Assembly: GCA_934432885.1 (NCBI GenBank)
Contig: CAKRYY010000006.1
Coordinates: 1-64,000, forward strand
Reading direction: 5' to 3'
DNA: 64,000 bases
From: an uncultured Lachnospiraceae bacterium
GTDB lineage: Bacteria; Bacillota; Clostridia; Lachnospirales; Lachnospiraceae
The notes beneath the pieces are model-generated. The model searched no databases. It saw nothing but the letters and a program-made list of their open reading frames with translations, and was not told the DNA's origin. Shown here piece by piece: positions 16,098 through 25,062 of this stretch. Both the position numbers and the translations under genes were made by a program. Within the stretch, counting starts at the first letter, position 1. Every line of letters starts with the position of its first letter.

Positions 16098-18341
16098 TCA
16101 TTCCGCGCCGCGCTTATAATGCCCTCTGGTATATGCGTATGCAGCGCATCTTTCCCTGCAGGGCTCAGAAAGAAATGAGCGAAAGAGCTGCATGACCTCC
16201 ATCGTCTCTCTCTTATTCTCCGTTGTAAAGGAAAGTCTGATTCCGCAGGGCTTCTGACCAAGAATAGACCTTCCATACTCATGCAGGGAAAGCGGCACGC
16301 TGTTATACATCTCATTATAACAATGCCGGCAGATGAAGCGGACAGGAAATTCTGTATGGTAACGGTCCTTTAAATATAAAAATGCGGCAGCACTCATTTC
16401 ATCCTTAGATGCCTTATTTAAAAAACAGACTTTTGCAGTCTTACGGATACAGTTTGCCGAAACCATCAGCATACTTTTTCCGTATACAACTACCTCGGAA
16501 TCAGTCAGTCCCAGCTTTTTCCATTCCTGTTTATTACACTCAAGCGGTGCGCTGACATAAGAAATCCCCATATCCTTCCAAAACTGCTTTGCTCTGCCAT
16601 TCCACGCATAAAGTCCGGTATCTGCAGCCAGTTCCTTCTGACAGCCAATATCCCGTAAGAATATGAGTTCCTCCAGGTTCCGTATCATAACACCATCCCA
16701 CAGCGGATTTTCCAGATATGTGCGCACGGTGTTTAAATAGGCTTCATCCCTCAGTCTGATAATGACCGGCATGGTCAACATCAGTTTTCTGCCATCTTCC
16801 TCCGCCTTCCACGCTGCCAGCCTGTTGAATAGTTCACATAGCTGTCCCTCTTTCGTCTCCAAAAGCAAGTCAGCCTCTATATAGAGTCTGTTTACAGCCT
16901 GTTCCTGATATACCGCCTCAAACTGTTCCCAGCTTATCAGTTGTACGGAAAAATATGGTATCCTGCCTTTATCCTCTGTCTTTGCCAGAGCCTTTTTCGC
17001 CTCTGTATTTTCCTTTGGCTCTGTTAAATTTACATCGCTTTTTTCTCTTTTAAGAGCGCCCGTCAATTCCTGCTCCAGATACGCAAAAGTCTCCCGCCTC
17101 AAATCATTTAATGCCTTTATTGGCAGGAAGCAGTCTTTTTCCATTTCTATAGAAAGCTCTGATAATTCAAAAACTGTATTTCCAGTCTTATTTAACTGTT
17201 TTTCAACCGTCTCCCTGTTAAGCGGCTGCTTCTGCGCGGCAAGCACAACCGCCCCGCTGCAGGAAACCTTATGTTCTTCTTTCGTCTGATTAGAAACTGA
17301 CAGGGTAAGCTGGGCTGGACAAGCCTTTTTAAGCTTCACCTGACCTTTAACGGAAATTTTAGGCAGTTTTTCAAGATAGGTTTCCCGAATCTGCCTAAGA
17401 TATGCCTCATCCGCTCCAAGATAGCTGGGCTTGTATGGCGTAATCATCTCTTTCCCATTATGCCTGTGATAATAGCCTTCCTGAATTTCACTGCGGATAT
17501 ACAGACTGCGCAGTTTTTTCATATCCTCAGCCTCCACGCGGTAAGGTGCATCAGGATTTTCATAGTACCGGTCTATATACCTGCGGTAAAGCGCCGTAAC
17601 GCCTGCCGCATATTCCGGTTTTTTCATCCTGCCCTCAATTTTGAAGGAATCAATTCCGGCATTCAGAAGCTCTGGCAAAAAGGAAAGCGTACACATATCC
17701 TTCATGCTGAGCGGATAGCTTTCCTTTTTTTCACCCTCTATCTGATAAGGAAGCCTGCACGGCTGTGCACATCTTCCCCGATTGCCGCTCCTGCCGCCAA
17801 GCATGCTGCTGAGCAGGCACTGACCTGAATAGCAATAGCACATAGCACCATGAATAAAGGCCTCTACCTCTATCCCTGTCTGTTTGATTTCTGCAATCTC
17901 TTTTAAGGAAAGCTCCCTGGCTGGCACAACTCTGGTTGCTCCCTGCTCCAGCAAGAATCTCGCTCCCCTCGCTCCTGTAACTGTCATCTGCGTACTTCCG
18001 TGAAGCTCCATTAGGGGAAAGCACTCCCGCAGAAGGGAGAATACGCCCATATCCTGTACGATTACCCCATCCAGCCCTTCTTCATAAAAGGGACGCAGAT
18101 ATGCTGGAAGCTCCCACAATTCTTCTTCCTTTACCAGCGTATTTACTGTCAGATAAAGCTTTTTTCCAAATAAATGGGCATAACGAATAGCCAGGCATAT
18201 CTCCTCATCCGTAAAGTTTTCGGCGTATGCTCTGGCTCCGTATCGTTGTCCACCAATATAAACAGCATCTGCACCTGCGCAGACTGCCCCTAAAAAGCTT
18301 TCGTAGCTCCCCGCAGGAGCTAACAGCTCAACTTTTTTCAT
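16098..18341 (-). CDS. U32 family peptidase / RlhA-like protein
   Basis: 747 aa. The N-terminus MKKVELLAPAGSYESFLGAVCAGADAVYIG and the signature around EAFIHGAMCYCYSGQCLLSS, followed by GNRGRCAQPCRLPY, identify the U32 family. Its E. coli member RlhA hydroxylates a 23S rRNA cytidine; others act with iron-sulfur cofactors. The four cysteines in that region could hold a cluster. The C-terminal half (from about 400) contains the DUF3656-type insert and a second barrel-like portion (RNLEELIFLRDIG). The gene abuts zapA: its ATG directly follows the zapA stop. True protease activity is doubtful for this family. Confidence 0.9.
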   Translation of the reverse strand: MKKVELLAPAGSYESFLGAVCAGADAVYIGGQRYGARAYAENFTDEEICLAIRYAHLFGKKLYLTVNTLVKEEELWELPAYLRPFYEEGLDGVIVQDMGVFSLLRECFPLMELHGSTQMTVTGARGARFLLEQGATRVVPARELSLKEIAEIKQTGIEVEAFIHGAMCYCYSGQCLLSSMLGGRSGNRGRCAQPCRLPYQIEGEKKESYPLSMKDMCTLSFLPELLNAGIDSFKIEGRMKKPEYAAGVTALYRRYIDRYYENPDAPYRVEAEDMKKLRSLYIRSEIQEGYYHRHNGKEMITPYKPSYLGADEAYLRQIRETYLEKLPKISVKGQVKLKKACPAQLTLSVSNQTKEEHKVSCSGAVVLAAQKQPLNRETVEKQLNKTGNTVFELSELSIEMEKDCFLPIKALNDLRRETFAYLEQELTGALKREKSDVNLTEPKENTEAKKALAKTEDKGRIPYFSVQLISWEQFEAVYQEQAVNRLYIEADLLLETKEGQLCELFNRLAAWKAEEDGRKLMLTMPVIIRLRDEAYLNTVRTYLENPLWDGVMIRNLEELIFLRDIGCQKELAADTGLYAWNGRAKQFWKDMGISYVSAPLECNKQEWKKLGLTDSEVVVYGKSMLMVSANCIRKTAKVCFLNKASKDEMSAAAFLYLKDRYHTEFPVRFICRHCYNEMYNSVPLSLHEYGRSILGQKPCGIRLSFTTENKRETMEVMQLFRSFLSEPCRERCAAYAYTRGHYKRGAE

Positions 18342-18758
18342 TTACCTTTCTGCCTTTTTGCTTCCTTTCAGCTCAGTTTCCATCCGAATGATTTTCTTTG
18401 CATTTTCATTCAGTTCATTTTGCAGCCCCTTCATGCTCTTTTCGGTGCTTTCCATTTTCATCTGCGCCGCAATCAGCTCATGCTTCAGATCGTAGATTTC
18501 CTTTTCCTTGCTCTCAATATCTTCTTCCAACAGACTGATCTGTTTTTTCGCCTTAAAGTAATCATCTGCAATATTAAGCTGCAGCAGAACGTTTTGAATA
18601 TCAAGCGCCTGCCTTCTGAAGCTGTCAACTTTATTATACTCTGTTACCTTATTGTTAATATAGGATGCGACCTTCTGAAGATATTCCTCGCTCTCATAGC
18701 CGCTCAAGGTAAAGACTTTTCCGCCAATGATGACTTCTGTGTTTGTTTTTGCCGACAT
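18342..18758 (-). CDS. zapA: Cell division protein ZapA
   Basis: 138 aa. ZapA binds FtsZ and bundles protofilaments at midcell. The N-terminal domain (EVIIGGKVFTLSGYESEEYLQKVASYINNKV) is the conserved ZapA head; residues about 60-138 are a long coiled coil rich in E, K and L. It is longer than E. coli ZapA because of the extended coil. The ATG at 18758 is chosen because GAGGGG stands 7 nt upstream; frames from 18785 and 18773 lack such a site. It is the first gene of the zapA-U32-ftsW-pbp run. Confidence 0.9.
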   Translation of the reverse strand: MSAKTNTEVIIGGKVFTLSGYESEEYLQKVASYINNKVTEYNKVDSFRRQALDIQNVLLQLNIADDYFKAKKQISLLEEDIESKEKEIYDLKHELIAAQMKMESTEKSMKGLQNELNENAKKIIRMETELKGSKKAER

Positions 18759-18845
18759 CCCAGCACCCCTCATCTGTATTCCCAATAGCTGTTATCAAAT
18801 TCGGAAACCACAAGTTATTGTATAGTTAGTTTCATTATATCCACA

Positions 18846-19844
18846 TTATGTCGGAATTTCAAGTCCCAAATGGCGGTATGCAAGCTCTGTCGCCATCCGT
18901 CCGCGCGGGGTTCTGTTCAAAAGTCCGTTCTGAATCAGGTACGGCTCATAAACATCCTCAATCGTTCCTGCATCCTCTCCAATCGAAGCGGCGAGCGTAT
19001 CAAGGCCTACCGGTCCACCGCAGAATTTTTCGATTATTGTCAGCAAAATATTACGGTCCACGTAATCAAGTCCAAGCTTGTCCACATCCAAAAGGTCCAA
19101 TGCAGTATCGGCAACCGCCTCCGTGATGATGCCATCATACCGCACCTGTGCAAAATCGCGCACCCGTTTTAAAATACGGTTTGCAATACGCGGCGTTCCC
19201 CTGCTCCTTCTGGCAAGCTCCATCGCGCCATTTTTTTCTATTTCCACTTCAAGTACCTTTGCCGAATGTAAAATAATCTGGCAAAGCTCCTCCACACTGT
19301 AAAATTCAAGCCGGTGTATTACCCCAAACCGGTCCCGAAGAGGCGCTGTCAGAAGTCCTGCCCGCGTTGTAGCACCGACCAGCGTAAATTTAGGCAGATC
19401 CAGTCTGATAGACCTTGCTGCCGCACCCTTTCCTATCATAATATCAATGGCATAATCCTCCATCGCCGGATACAGCACTTCCTCTACCTGTCTGTTTAAA
19501 CGATGGATTTCATCTACAAATAATAAGTCGCCCTCCTGCAGATTGTTTAAAATTGCCGCCATCTCTCCCGGTTTTTCAATCGCAGGTCCACTCGTTATCT
19601 TCAGATTAACGCCCATTTCATTTGCAATAATGCCTGCAAGCGTCGTCTTTCCAAGTCCGGGCGGCCCATAAAACAGTACATGATCCAGCGCATCCTGCCG
19701 CTGTTTTGCTGCTTCAATATATATTTTCAGGCTTTCCTTCGCCTTCCTCTGTCCGATATAGTCCTTTAAAAACTGGGGTCTGAGGCTTCCCTCAAGCTTG
19801 GCATCCTCTTCCAGAAGACCGGTTTCAATCATTCTTCGTTCCAT
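18846..19844 (-). CDS. ruvB: Holliday junction branch migration helicase RuvB
   Basis: 332 aa, full length. RuvB is the hexameric AAA+ motor that drives branch migration with RuvA. Visible are [12 protein letters not shown], Walker [11 protein letters not shown] (60-69), the Walker B region FVDEIHRLN, sensor 1 LVGATTRAG, the arginine-finger region LRDRFG and the C-terminal winged helix ([12 protein letters not shown]). It follows ruvA by 24 nt. Confidence 0.99.
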   Translation of the reverse strand: MERRMIETGLLEEDAKLEGSLRPQFLKDYIGQRKAKESLKIYIEAAKQRQDALDHVLFYGPPGLGKTTLAGIIANEMGVNLKITSGPAIEKPGEMAAILNNLQEGDLLFVDEIHRLNRQVEEVLYPAMEDYAIDIMIGKGAAARSIRLDLPKFTLVGATTRAGLLTAPLRDRFGVIHRLEFYSVEELCQIILHSAKVLEVEIEKNGAMELARRSRGTPRIANRILKRVRDFAQVRYDGIITEAVADTALDLLDVDKLGLDYVDRNILLTIIEKFCGGPVGLDTLAASIGEDAGTIEDVYEPYLIQNGLLNRTPRGRMATELAYRHLGLEIPT

Positions 19845-19868
19845 TGCCGTTCCTATATTCCTATCTTT

Positions 19869-20468
19869 TTACATCGCCTTTAAAGCGGCTTTCAGTATCA
19901 CTTCAACATCTGTCTCCTTGGCATCCACCTGTGCAACCGCCCTTTTTGCCTCTGCCGGATTATAGCCGAGCGCCTCAAGCGCCTGCATGGCTTCCCATCT
20001 CGGGTCACCGTCCGATGCCTGCCATGCACCCTGCGCCGGCGATGCCGTCTCCACTGCAGCCTCATCAAAGGATACTTTATCGCGCAGATCCAGAATAATT
20101 CTTTCTGCGGTCTTTTTCCCAATGCCCGGAGCCTTTGCAAGCATACGGCTGTCAGCTCCCATGACTGCAAACCGCAGGTCTCGGACACTCATGACAGACA
20201 GAACGCCAAGCGCTCCTTTGGGACCCACGCCATTTACAGTAATCAGCAGGCGGAAAAGCTCCAATTCTTCCTTCGTCAAAAAGCCATACAGCAAAAAAGC
20301 ATCTTCCCGCACACAGGTATAGGTATACAGCTTTACCTCGCTTGACAATCCGGGAAGCTGTCCCATCGTCCCCGCTGAAATCCTGACATTATAGCCGATT
20401 CCATTTACCTCAATTACAACATTCTGCTCTGTGATTTCCTCCAGAGTCCCCTTTACATAGGCAATCAT
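19869..20468 (-). CDS. ruvA: Holliday junction DNA helicase subunit RuvA
   Basis: 199 aa. RuvA binds the four-way junction and recruits RuvB. It has the N-terminal OB fold (MIAYVKGTLEEITEQNVVIEVNGIGYNV), helix-hairpin-helix motifs (LLITVNGVGPKGAL and LAKAPGIGKKTAERI) and the C-terminal RuvB-binding domain (ALEALGYNPAEAKRAV). The start overlaps the end of the Gx transporter gene by 4 nt. Confidence 0.99.
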   Translation of the reverse strand: MIAYVKGTLEEITEQNVVIEVNGIGYNVRISAGTMGQLPGLSSEVKLYTYTCVREDAFLLYGFLTKEELELFRLLITVNGVGPKGALGVLSVMSVRDLRFAVMGADSRMLAKAPGIGKKTAERIILDLRDKVSFDEAAVETASPAQGAWQASDGDPRWEAMQALEALGYNPAEAKRAVAQVDAKETDVEVILKAALKAM

Positions 20469-21016
20469 TTTTTTCCTTCTCCATTTATATGATTCTTAAA
20501 TACCCTTGCCTGCACCTGCTCTGCGGCAATTCCAATCAGGAAGCCCGTCACCGTCCCAGAGACAAGCAAAGGCGGCAGATAATATAAAATGCTGCCGGTT
20601 TCTACAATACATGCCGCCACAATAAGCTGCCCGATATTATGGAAAACGCCTCCTGCAATGCTGATTCCGCTGATACTGAATTTTCCGGTTTTGAAAAAAA
20701 GCGCCATTGCCATAAAGCTGAGCAGCCCCCCAGCCAGACTGTAAAGGAGGCTGTACAGGCTTCCAAATAAAAAGCCGCACAAAACAATGCGCAGTATATC
20801 AATCAGAAAAGCCTCTCTTATGTCAAAACAGTAAAAGGCCAAAACAACTGCAAGATTCGCCAGCCCGAGCTTCATTCCCTGCAACGAAAAAGAAAGCGGA
20901 AGCAGGGTTTCCACATAGCCCAGAAGCAAGGCAAATGAAAGAAACATTCCAAGCAGGACAATCCTGCGCGTTCCTTTTTTACCGTCTTCGGGCATGTGTT
21001 CATCCCACAACCGCAT
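20465..21016 (-). CDS. Gx transporter family membrane protein (Hpre_diP_synt_I)
   Basis: 183 aa with five or six membrane segments. It matches the family once named heptaprenyl diphosphate synthase component I (TRRIVLLGMFLSFALLLGYVETLLP, GMKLGLANLAVVLAFY, SGISIAGGVFHNIGQLIVA). These look like small S-component-type transporters; the GxxxNIGQ pattern is typical. It is usually paired with a NusG-domain-II gene, as here (17-nt overlap). An AGGAGG site 6 nt before ATG fixes the start at 21016. The substrate is not known. Confidence 0.88.
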   Translation of the reverse strand: MRLWDEHMPEDGKKGTRRIVLLGMFLSFALLLGYVETLLPLSFSLQGMKLGLANLAVVLAFYCFDIREAFLIDILRIVLCGFLFGSLYSLLYSLAGGLLSFMAMALFFKTGKFSISGISIAGGVFHNIGQLIVAACIVETGSILYYLPPLLVSGTVTGFLIGIAAEQVQARVFKNHINGEGKK

Positions 21017-21374
21017 CTAATTCCTCCTTCTTTCCACCTTCAACCGTCACTGTCAGTTTGTGCGGCAGACAGATTAAAGACTGCCCGCTTCCTGAAATCT
21101 TTCCCTGCTTTACGCAAAGCTTATCAGGACAGTTTGCATCTTTAATCCATGCACTGCCATCCTGAATAACGAGAATATTTTCCGCTCCATCTTCAAAGTA
21201 CAATATCTGCTCCGTCTCCTCATACAGAGGATATGTACCGATTCTCGTCTTTTCATGATATACCGCTACAACCGCGTTTTTTTCCGGTGTGGAAAAAAGC
21301 ATCTTTTGCAGGAAAAACAGCAGACCGGCTGTCACCAGCACAATAGCTGCCAAACGAACATCATTTTTTTTCAT
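21000..21374 (-). CDS. NusG domain II-containing extracytoplasmic protein
   Basis: 124 aa. One N-terminal membrane segment (about 8-25) anchors a short extracellular domain of the NusG domain II type: YEETEQILYFEDGAENILVIQDGSAWIKDANCPDKLCVKQGKISGSGQSLICLPHKL in outline, with the conserved CPDKLC and ICLPH cysteines. This family usually precedes a Gx transporter gene and may be its ligand-binding partner. The ATG lies only 6 nt downstream of a promoter -10 box (21381-21386) and has no ribosome site, so the transcript may be leaderless. Confidence 0.88.
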   Translation of the reverse strand: MKKNDVRLAAIVLVTAGLLFFLQKMLFSTPEKNAVVAVYHEKTRIGTYPLYEETEQILYFEDGAENILVIQDGSAWIKDANCPDKLCVKQGKISGSGQSLICLPHKLTVTVEGGKKEELDAVVG

Positions 21375-21380
21375 GAAATG

Positions 21381-21409
21381 ATTGTATCATATGCGAACAT
21401 ACGTTTCAA
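21381..21409 (-). promoter_or_regulatory. SigA promoter for the NusG-II/Gx/ruvAB genes
   Basis: On the minus strand TTGAAA (21404-21409), 17 nt, TACAAT (21381-21386). The ATG begins 6 nt beyond the -10 box, at the expected transcription start. The rest of the 228-nt gap (to 21602) shows only a short hairpin CTGTCA/TGACAG near 21533. Confidence 0.7.
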
Positions 21410-21602
21410 GTGGATTCCGCATCAATTTGCAATGCAAAGTTCTGCAAATGATTTCCCCTGTTTCGGAATTTTTCCCTGCTTTTCTTTATTCATTTTAATT
21501 TATATAAAAATAGTCCCCCTTATCCCTTTTCCCTGTCAGCTAATGACAGCCTGTTTCTGCCCGGATCCTCAAAAGCATCTGCGCTCCTCCTTTCCCATGC
21601 TC

Positions 21603-22574
21603 TTATTTTTCTCTGTTAAGAGCCTCAATCAGCCGCTTTATTACCGCTGTAATCGGCCAGATAATCCACGTTTTATACCATTCAAAGGTTATGAAGCTCC
21701 AGCTTAAATAAATAACCAGAATAACCAGCCAGTAAACAGACATGAACTTTTCCAGCTTGGGGTTTGCATAACGAATCTGCTCCTTCTGAGAAGGTACAAA
21801 GCCAGCACCCATCGTTCCCTTTGCATTCAGCTTTAAAATGTCTCCATAAGCTCCTTTCTTTATAGAAGAAGCCACAATCATAAAAACACCGACTGCAATA
21901 CATAAAAACATTGCACAGATTCCATATTCATCTGTAAGCGGTCCCTCAGGAACAGTCAGGAGCACAGGCACAATGCAGAAAACACACAATGCAATGCCGA
22001 CGGTTAACAGAATTGCCCATGTCATCCGAAAATGCTCCATTTCATTATGAACATACTCTGCAGTTGCAAAATCAATGCTGCACGCCTGGGTTTTTAAAAA
22101 TCTCCACTTTTCCATTCCAAGATGTGCATATACAAAAAATCCAACTGCTACTGCAATCATAAGAAACAGCGCCGCAACTGGAATCATCCCTGCCGCAGTC
22201 ATCTCATTCTCGTTGGTCGTCAATACGCAGGCACAGGGAGATAGGATACAAAGCAGAATTCCAAAAGCAATTCTCCACGCATACTTTGTCTTTTCCGAAA
22301 GATAACTCTTTGCCTCCTGCATCCCAAGCCTTCTGGTCTGAATTGCATTTTCCTGCATGGCAGATTCAATGCCAAGCTCATCTGCAAGCTCATCCAGATT
22401 TCCAAACTCAGAAATCACAACGGCAACCGCTTCGTTATCCGATTTGCCATCAGAAAGCAATTCCTGATATTTATCCTCCATCATCTGTCCCAGCTCATAC
22501 TTTGCTTTCTGTACCTCCGGTACATCGGGCAGATTCTGAAACATCGTTTCGAGATAATTTCTAATTGTCTCCAT
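21603..22574 (-). CDS. Permease-prefix (HAAS-type) membrane protein
   Basis: 323 aa. Residues 1-80 form a soluble helical domain (METIRNYLETMFQNLPDVPEVQKAKYELGQMMEDKYQEL...), the permease prefix domain 1/HAAS type that is usually encoded next to PadR regulators. Six membrane segments follow, in pairs at about 95-150, 185-240 and 270-300. It overlaps the padR gene by 14 nt. In this arrangement the PadR repressor and the membrane protein probably form one regulatory unit that senses envelope signals; that is inference from genomic context. No enzymatic motif is seen. Confidence 0.85.
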   Translation of the reverse strand: METIRNYLETMFQNLPDVPEVQKAKYELGQMMEDKYQELLSDGKSDNEAVAVVISEFGNLDELADELGIESAMQENAIQTRRLGMQEAKSYLSEKTKYAWRIAFGILLCILSPCACVLTTNENEMTAAGMIPVAALFLMIAVAVGFFVYAHLGMEKWRFLKTQACSIDFATAEYVHNEMEHFRMTWAILLTVGIALCVFCIVPVLLTVPEGPLTDEYGICAMFLCIAVGVFMIVASSIKKGAYGDILKLNAKGTMGAGFVPSQKEQIRYANPKLEKFMSVYWLVILVIYLSWSFITFEWYKTWIIWPITAVIKRLIEALNREK

Positions 22575-22914
22575 TGCTGCACTCCTCCTGAATAAACCTT
22601 TCTACGACTTCCTTGGTCAGCTTCCATTCCTCACATTTTTCCAGATAATAGGCTCTGCCCTGTTCCGTAATCCGGTAATATGTCCTGCGCTTCCCATTGC
22701 CCGCATCTTCATTGCTGAAGGATTCGATATAACCGTTTTTCTCCATTCTTGTAAAAGCGGAATATAACGTTGTTTCCTTGATTACATACTTTTCCTTGGA
22801 AAGCTCCCGGATACGTTTGGATATTTCGTATCCATAGGATGGCTCCTGTAGAAGCAGATGCAGAATCATCGTGTCGTTATAACCGCGAATTACATCGCTG
22901 CTAATCGCAATCAT
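22561..22914 (-). CDS. PadR family transcriptional regulator
   Basis: 117 aa. A winged helix-turn-helix of the PadR type: MILHLLLQEPSYGYEISKRI, TTLYSAFTRMEKNGYIES and GKRRTYYRITEQGRAYY. PadR repressors bind inverted repeats and often repress their own operon. A GGGAG site precedes the ATG. Its promoter region carries several copies of a TACTACGA(C) word (22937-22998), likely its operator. It overlaps the permease-prefix gene. Confidence 0.95.
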   Translation of the reverse strand: MIAISSDVIRGYNDTMILHLLLQEPSYGYEISKRIRELSKEKYVIKETTLYSAFTRMEKNGYIESFSNEDAGNGKRRTYYRITEQGRAYYLEKCEEWKLTKEVVERFIQEECSNGDN

Positions 22915-22936
22915 ATTTGTACTCCCTTCTCCCTTT

Positions 22937-23029
22937 TACTACGACTGTCAACTTATGTCTGTCGTTGCATCGTTTATCGTAGTACGTCTGTCGTAGTATT
23001 AACTTAACATAGTTTTTATATACAGTCAA
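22937..23029 (-). promoter_or_regulatory. padR promoter with operator-like palindrome
   Basis: On the minus strand TTGACT (23024-23029), 17 nt, TAAGTT (23001-23006). Just downstream, TACTACGAC (complement of 22990-22998) is matched in inverted orientation by TACTACGAC at 22937-22945, and CGTAGTA recurs at 22978-22984. The repeats cover the expected transcription start, a good place for autorepression. Confidence 0.65.
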
Positions 23030-23044
23030 GATTTTTTTTGATAA

Positions 23045-23086
23045 ATTACAAAAAGCCTGAAAACATAGGCTTTCCTACGTTTTCAG
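23045..23086 (-). terminator. Terminator of leuCD
   Basis: A 16-bp stem (AGCCTGAAAACRTAGG with its complement, one G-U pair) and a 4-nt loop are followed on the minus strand by TTTTTG. It starts 22 nt beyond the leuD stop. Confidence 0.9.
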
Positions 23087-23107
23087 GCTCTCTTTCCTTT
23101 TTTTTCG

Positions 23108-23596
23108 TCAGGCTTTTTGATTGATATAATTGATAAGACCTTCCGCTTTGATGATTTTCTGCATAAATTCAGGAAACGCCTGCCCCTGAAAGGAAGCACC
23201 CGTCGTCAGGTCGGTAATTACGCCGCTGTCAAAATCAATCTCCACGTCATCCCCCTCTGCAATCGCTTTTGCCGCCTCAGGGCACTCAATGATCGGAAGT
23301 CCGATATTGATGGCATTTCGATAGAAAATCCGGGCAAAGGTTTCTGCAATTACACAGGAAACGCCTGCCGCTTTGATTGCAATCGGTGCATGCTCTCTGG
23401 AAGAGCCGCAGCCAAAATTCTTATTGGCAACAATAATATCACCCTTTTTTACTTTATGAACGAATTCCTTATCAATATCCTCCATGCAATGTGTCGCCAG
23501 CTCCGCCGGGTCTGAAGAATTCAGATACCTTGCAGGAATGATTACATCTGTATCTACATTATCGCCATATTTGAATACACTGCCTTTTGCTTTCAT
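23108..23596 (-). CDS. leuD: 3-isopropylmalate dehydratase small subunit
   Basis: 162 aa, the short archaeal/clostridial type of LeuD. With LeuC it isomerises 2-isopropylmalate to 3-isopropylmalate in leucine synthesis. Motifs are [15 protein letters not shown] near the N-terminus and [10 protein letters not shown], the substrate-binding loop. The ATG at 23596 has AGGAGG 5 nt upstream; the frame to 23614 would start inside leuC. The gene follows leuC with a 10-nt gap. Confidence 0.97.
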   Translation of the reverse strand: MKAKGSVFKYGDNVDTDVIIPARYLNSSDPAELATHCMEDIDKEFVHKVKKGDIIVANKNFGCGSSREHAPIAIKAAGVSCVIAETFARIFYRNAINIGLPIIECPEAAKAIAEGDDVEIDFDSGVITDLTTGASFQGQAFPEFMQKIIKAEGLINYINQKA

Positions 23597-23606
23597 ACTG
23601 ACCTCC

Positions 23607-24872
23607 TTAATCAAGCTGCTCAGGGCTTGTGATTTTTCCGGTTACTGCGCTTGCTGCTGCAACAGCAGGGCTTGCCAAATATACTTCTGAATCCACATGT
23701 CCCATCCGCCCTACGAAGTTACGGTTTGTTGTGGAAACGCATCTCTCCCCCGCCGCAAGGATTCCCATATAGCCGCCAAGACAGGGACCGCAGGTAGGTG
23801 TGCTGACAACAGCGCCCGCTTCAATGAAAATTTTTAAAAGACCTTCCTCCATCGCCTGCAGATAGATTGCCTGTGTCGCCGGAAGGATGATGCAACGAAT
23901 TCCCTTTGCTACATGCCGTCCCTTCAAAACCTCAGCCGCAACACGAATGTCATCCAGTCTGCCGTTTGTGCAGGAACCGATTACAACCTGGTCAATTTTT
24001 ACATCCTCTTTTATCTCATCAATCGTTTTTGTATTTTCCGGCAGATGTGGAAATGCAACTGTCGGGCGAAGCGCTGCCAAATCAATCGTATATTCTGCAT
24101 CATAAACTGCATCGGCATCCGCTTCATAGACGGTATAATTTCTCTTTGAATGTTCCTTCATATAAGCAATCGCTTTGTCATCCACAGGGAAGATTCCATT
24201 TTTTCCGCCTGCCTCAATCGCCATGTTGGCAATCGTAAATCTATCATCCATTGACAGGTTTGCAATGCCGTCCCCTGTAAATTCCATCGATTTATACAAT
24301 GCGCCATCTACGCCAATCATGCCGATAATATGTAAAATCACATCCTTGCCGCTGACCCATTTGGAGGGTTTTCCAGTCAGGTTAAAACGAATCGCAGAGG
24401 GCACCTTGAACCATGCTTTTCCAGTCGCCATGCCTGCCGCCATATCCGTACTGCCGACGCCCGTCGAAAAAGCGCCCAGCGCGCCATAGGTGCAGGTATG
24501 GGAATCTGCGCCAATGATAACATCTCCGGCAACCGTCAGACCTTTTTCCGGCAGAAGCGCATGCTCAATTCCCATCTCTCCGACTTCAAAATAATTCGTA
24601 ATTTCATTTCTGTATGCAAATTCCCTTACGCACTTGCAGTGCTCTGCGGACTTAATATCCTTGTTTGGCACGAAATGGTCCGGTACAAGGGCAATCTTAT
24701 CCTTGTCAAATACCCCATCCGTTTTCATCTTTTCCATTTCCTTGATTGCAACAGGGCTTGTAATGTCATTGCCGAGCACGAGGTCCAAATCTGCCTCGAT
24801 AAGCTGCCCCGCCTCTACATGATCCAGCCCGGCGTGCGCCGCAAGGATTTTCTGCGTCATCGTCATTCCCAT
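23607..24872 (-). CDS. leuC: 3-isopropylmalate dehydratase large subunit
   Basis: 421 aa, aconitase superfamily. It carries the [4Fe-4S] cluster: [12 protein letters not shown] supplies the first cysteine and TCGPCLGG the other two. [23 protein letters not shown] is the conserved substrate loop. It has an AGGAGG ribosome site, a SigA promoter at 24957-24984 and a LysR-type operator further upstream, and is divergent from the LysR gene, which probably controls it. Confidence 0.97.
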   Translation of the reverse strand: MGMTMTQKILAAHAGLDHVEAGQLIEADLDLVLGNDITSPVAIKEMEKMKTDGVFDKDKIALVPDHFVPNKDIKSAEHCKCVREFAYRNEITNYFEVGEMGIEHALLPEKGLTVAGDVIIGADSHTCTYGALGAFSTGVGSTDMAAGMATGKAWFKVPSAIRFNLTGKPSKWVSGKDVILHIIGMIGVDGALYKSMEFTGDGIANLSMDDRFTIANMAIEAGGKNGIFPVDDKAIAYMKEHSKRNYTVYEADADAVYDAEYTIDLAALRPTVAFPHLPENTKTIDEIKEDVKIDQVVIGSCTNGRLDDIRVAAEVLKGRHVAKGIRCIILPATQAIYLQAMEEGLLKIFIEAGAVVSTPTCGPCLGGYMGILAAGERCVSTTNRNFVGRMGHVDSEVYLASPAVAAASAVTGKITSPEQLD

Positions 24873-24956
24873 GTATATATCCTCCTATTAAAATATCTGT
24901 CATATCCCATACGTTGTCTGCTTTTGCAGCCGCCCGTTTTTCCTTTATGCTAGTAC

Positions 24957-24984
24957 AGTATAACATACCGGTATTTTTTCTCAA
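24957..24984 (-). promoter_or_regulatory. leuC promoter
   Basis: On the minus strand TTGAGA (24979-24984), 16 nt, TATACT (24957-24962). The -35 box lies 24 nt from the LysR-type palindromes at 25008-25043. No T-box or leucine attenuator is visible in the leader. Confidence 0.65.
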
Positions 24985-25007
24985 AATATCTATTGTTTAT
25001 ATTTACT

Positions 25008-25043
25008 ATAACCATTTGTTATGATATGATTTTGTATCATAAC
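25008..25043. promoter_or_regulatory. LysR-type operator: two overlapping palindromes
   Basis: ATAAC-CATTT-GTTAT (25008-25022) fits the T-N11-A LysR box. It shares its right half with GTTATGATA (25018-25026), 8 nt, TATCATAAC (25035-25043), a perfect 9-bp inverted repeat. The three ATAAC/GTTAT half sites lie between lysR and leuC, and the last ends about 20 nt before the lysR start. Confidence 0.7.
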
Positions 25044-25062
25044 CAAAAAAGGAAGTTCACAA

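Noticed and set aside
24498..24953. A 151-codon plus-strand open frame over the leuC start
   Set aside because: Antisense to the well-supported leuC N-terminus; no ribosome site and no recognisable domain.
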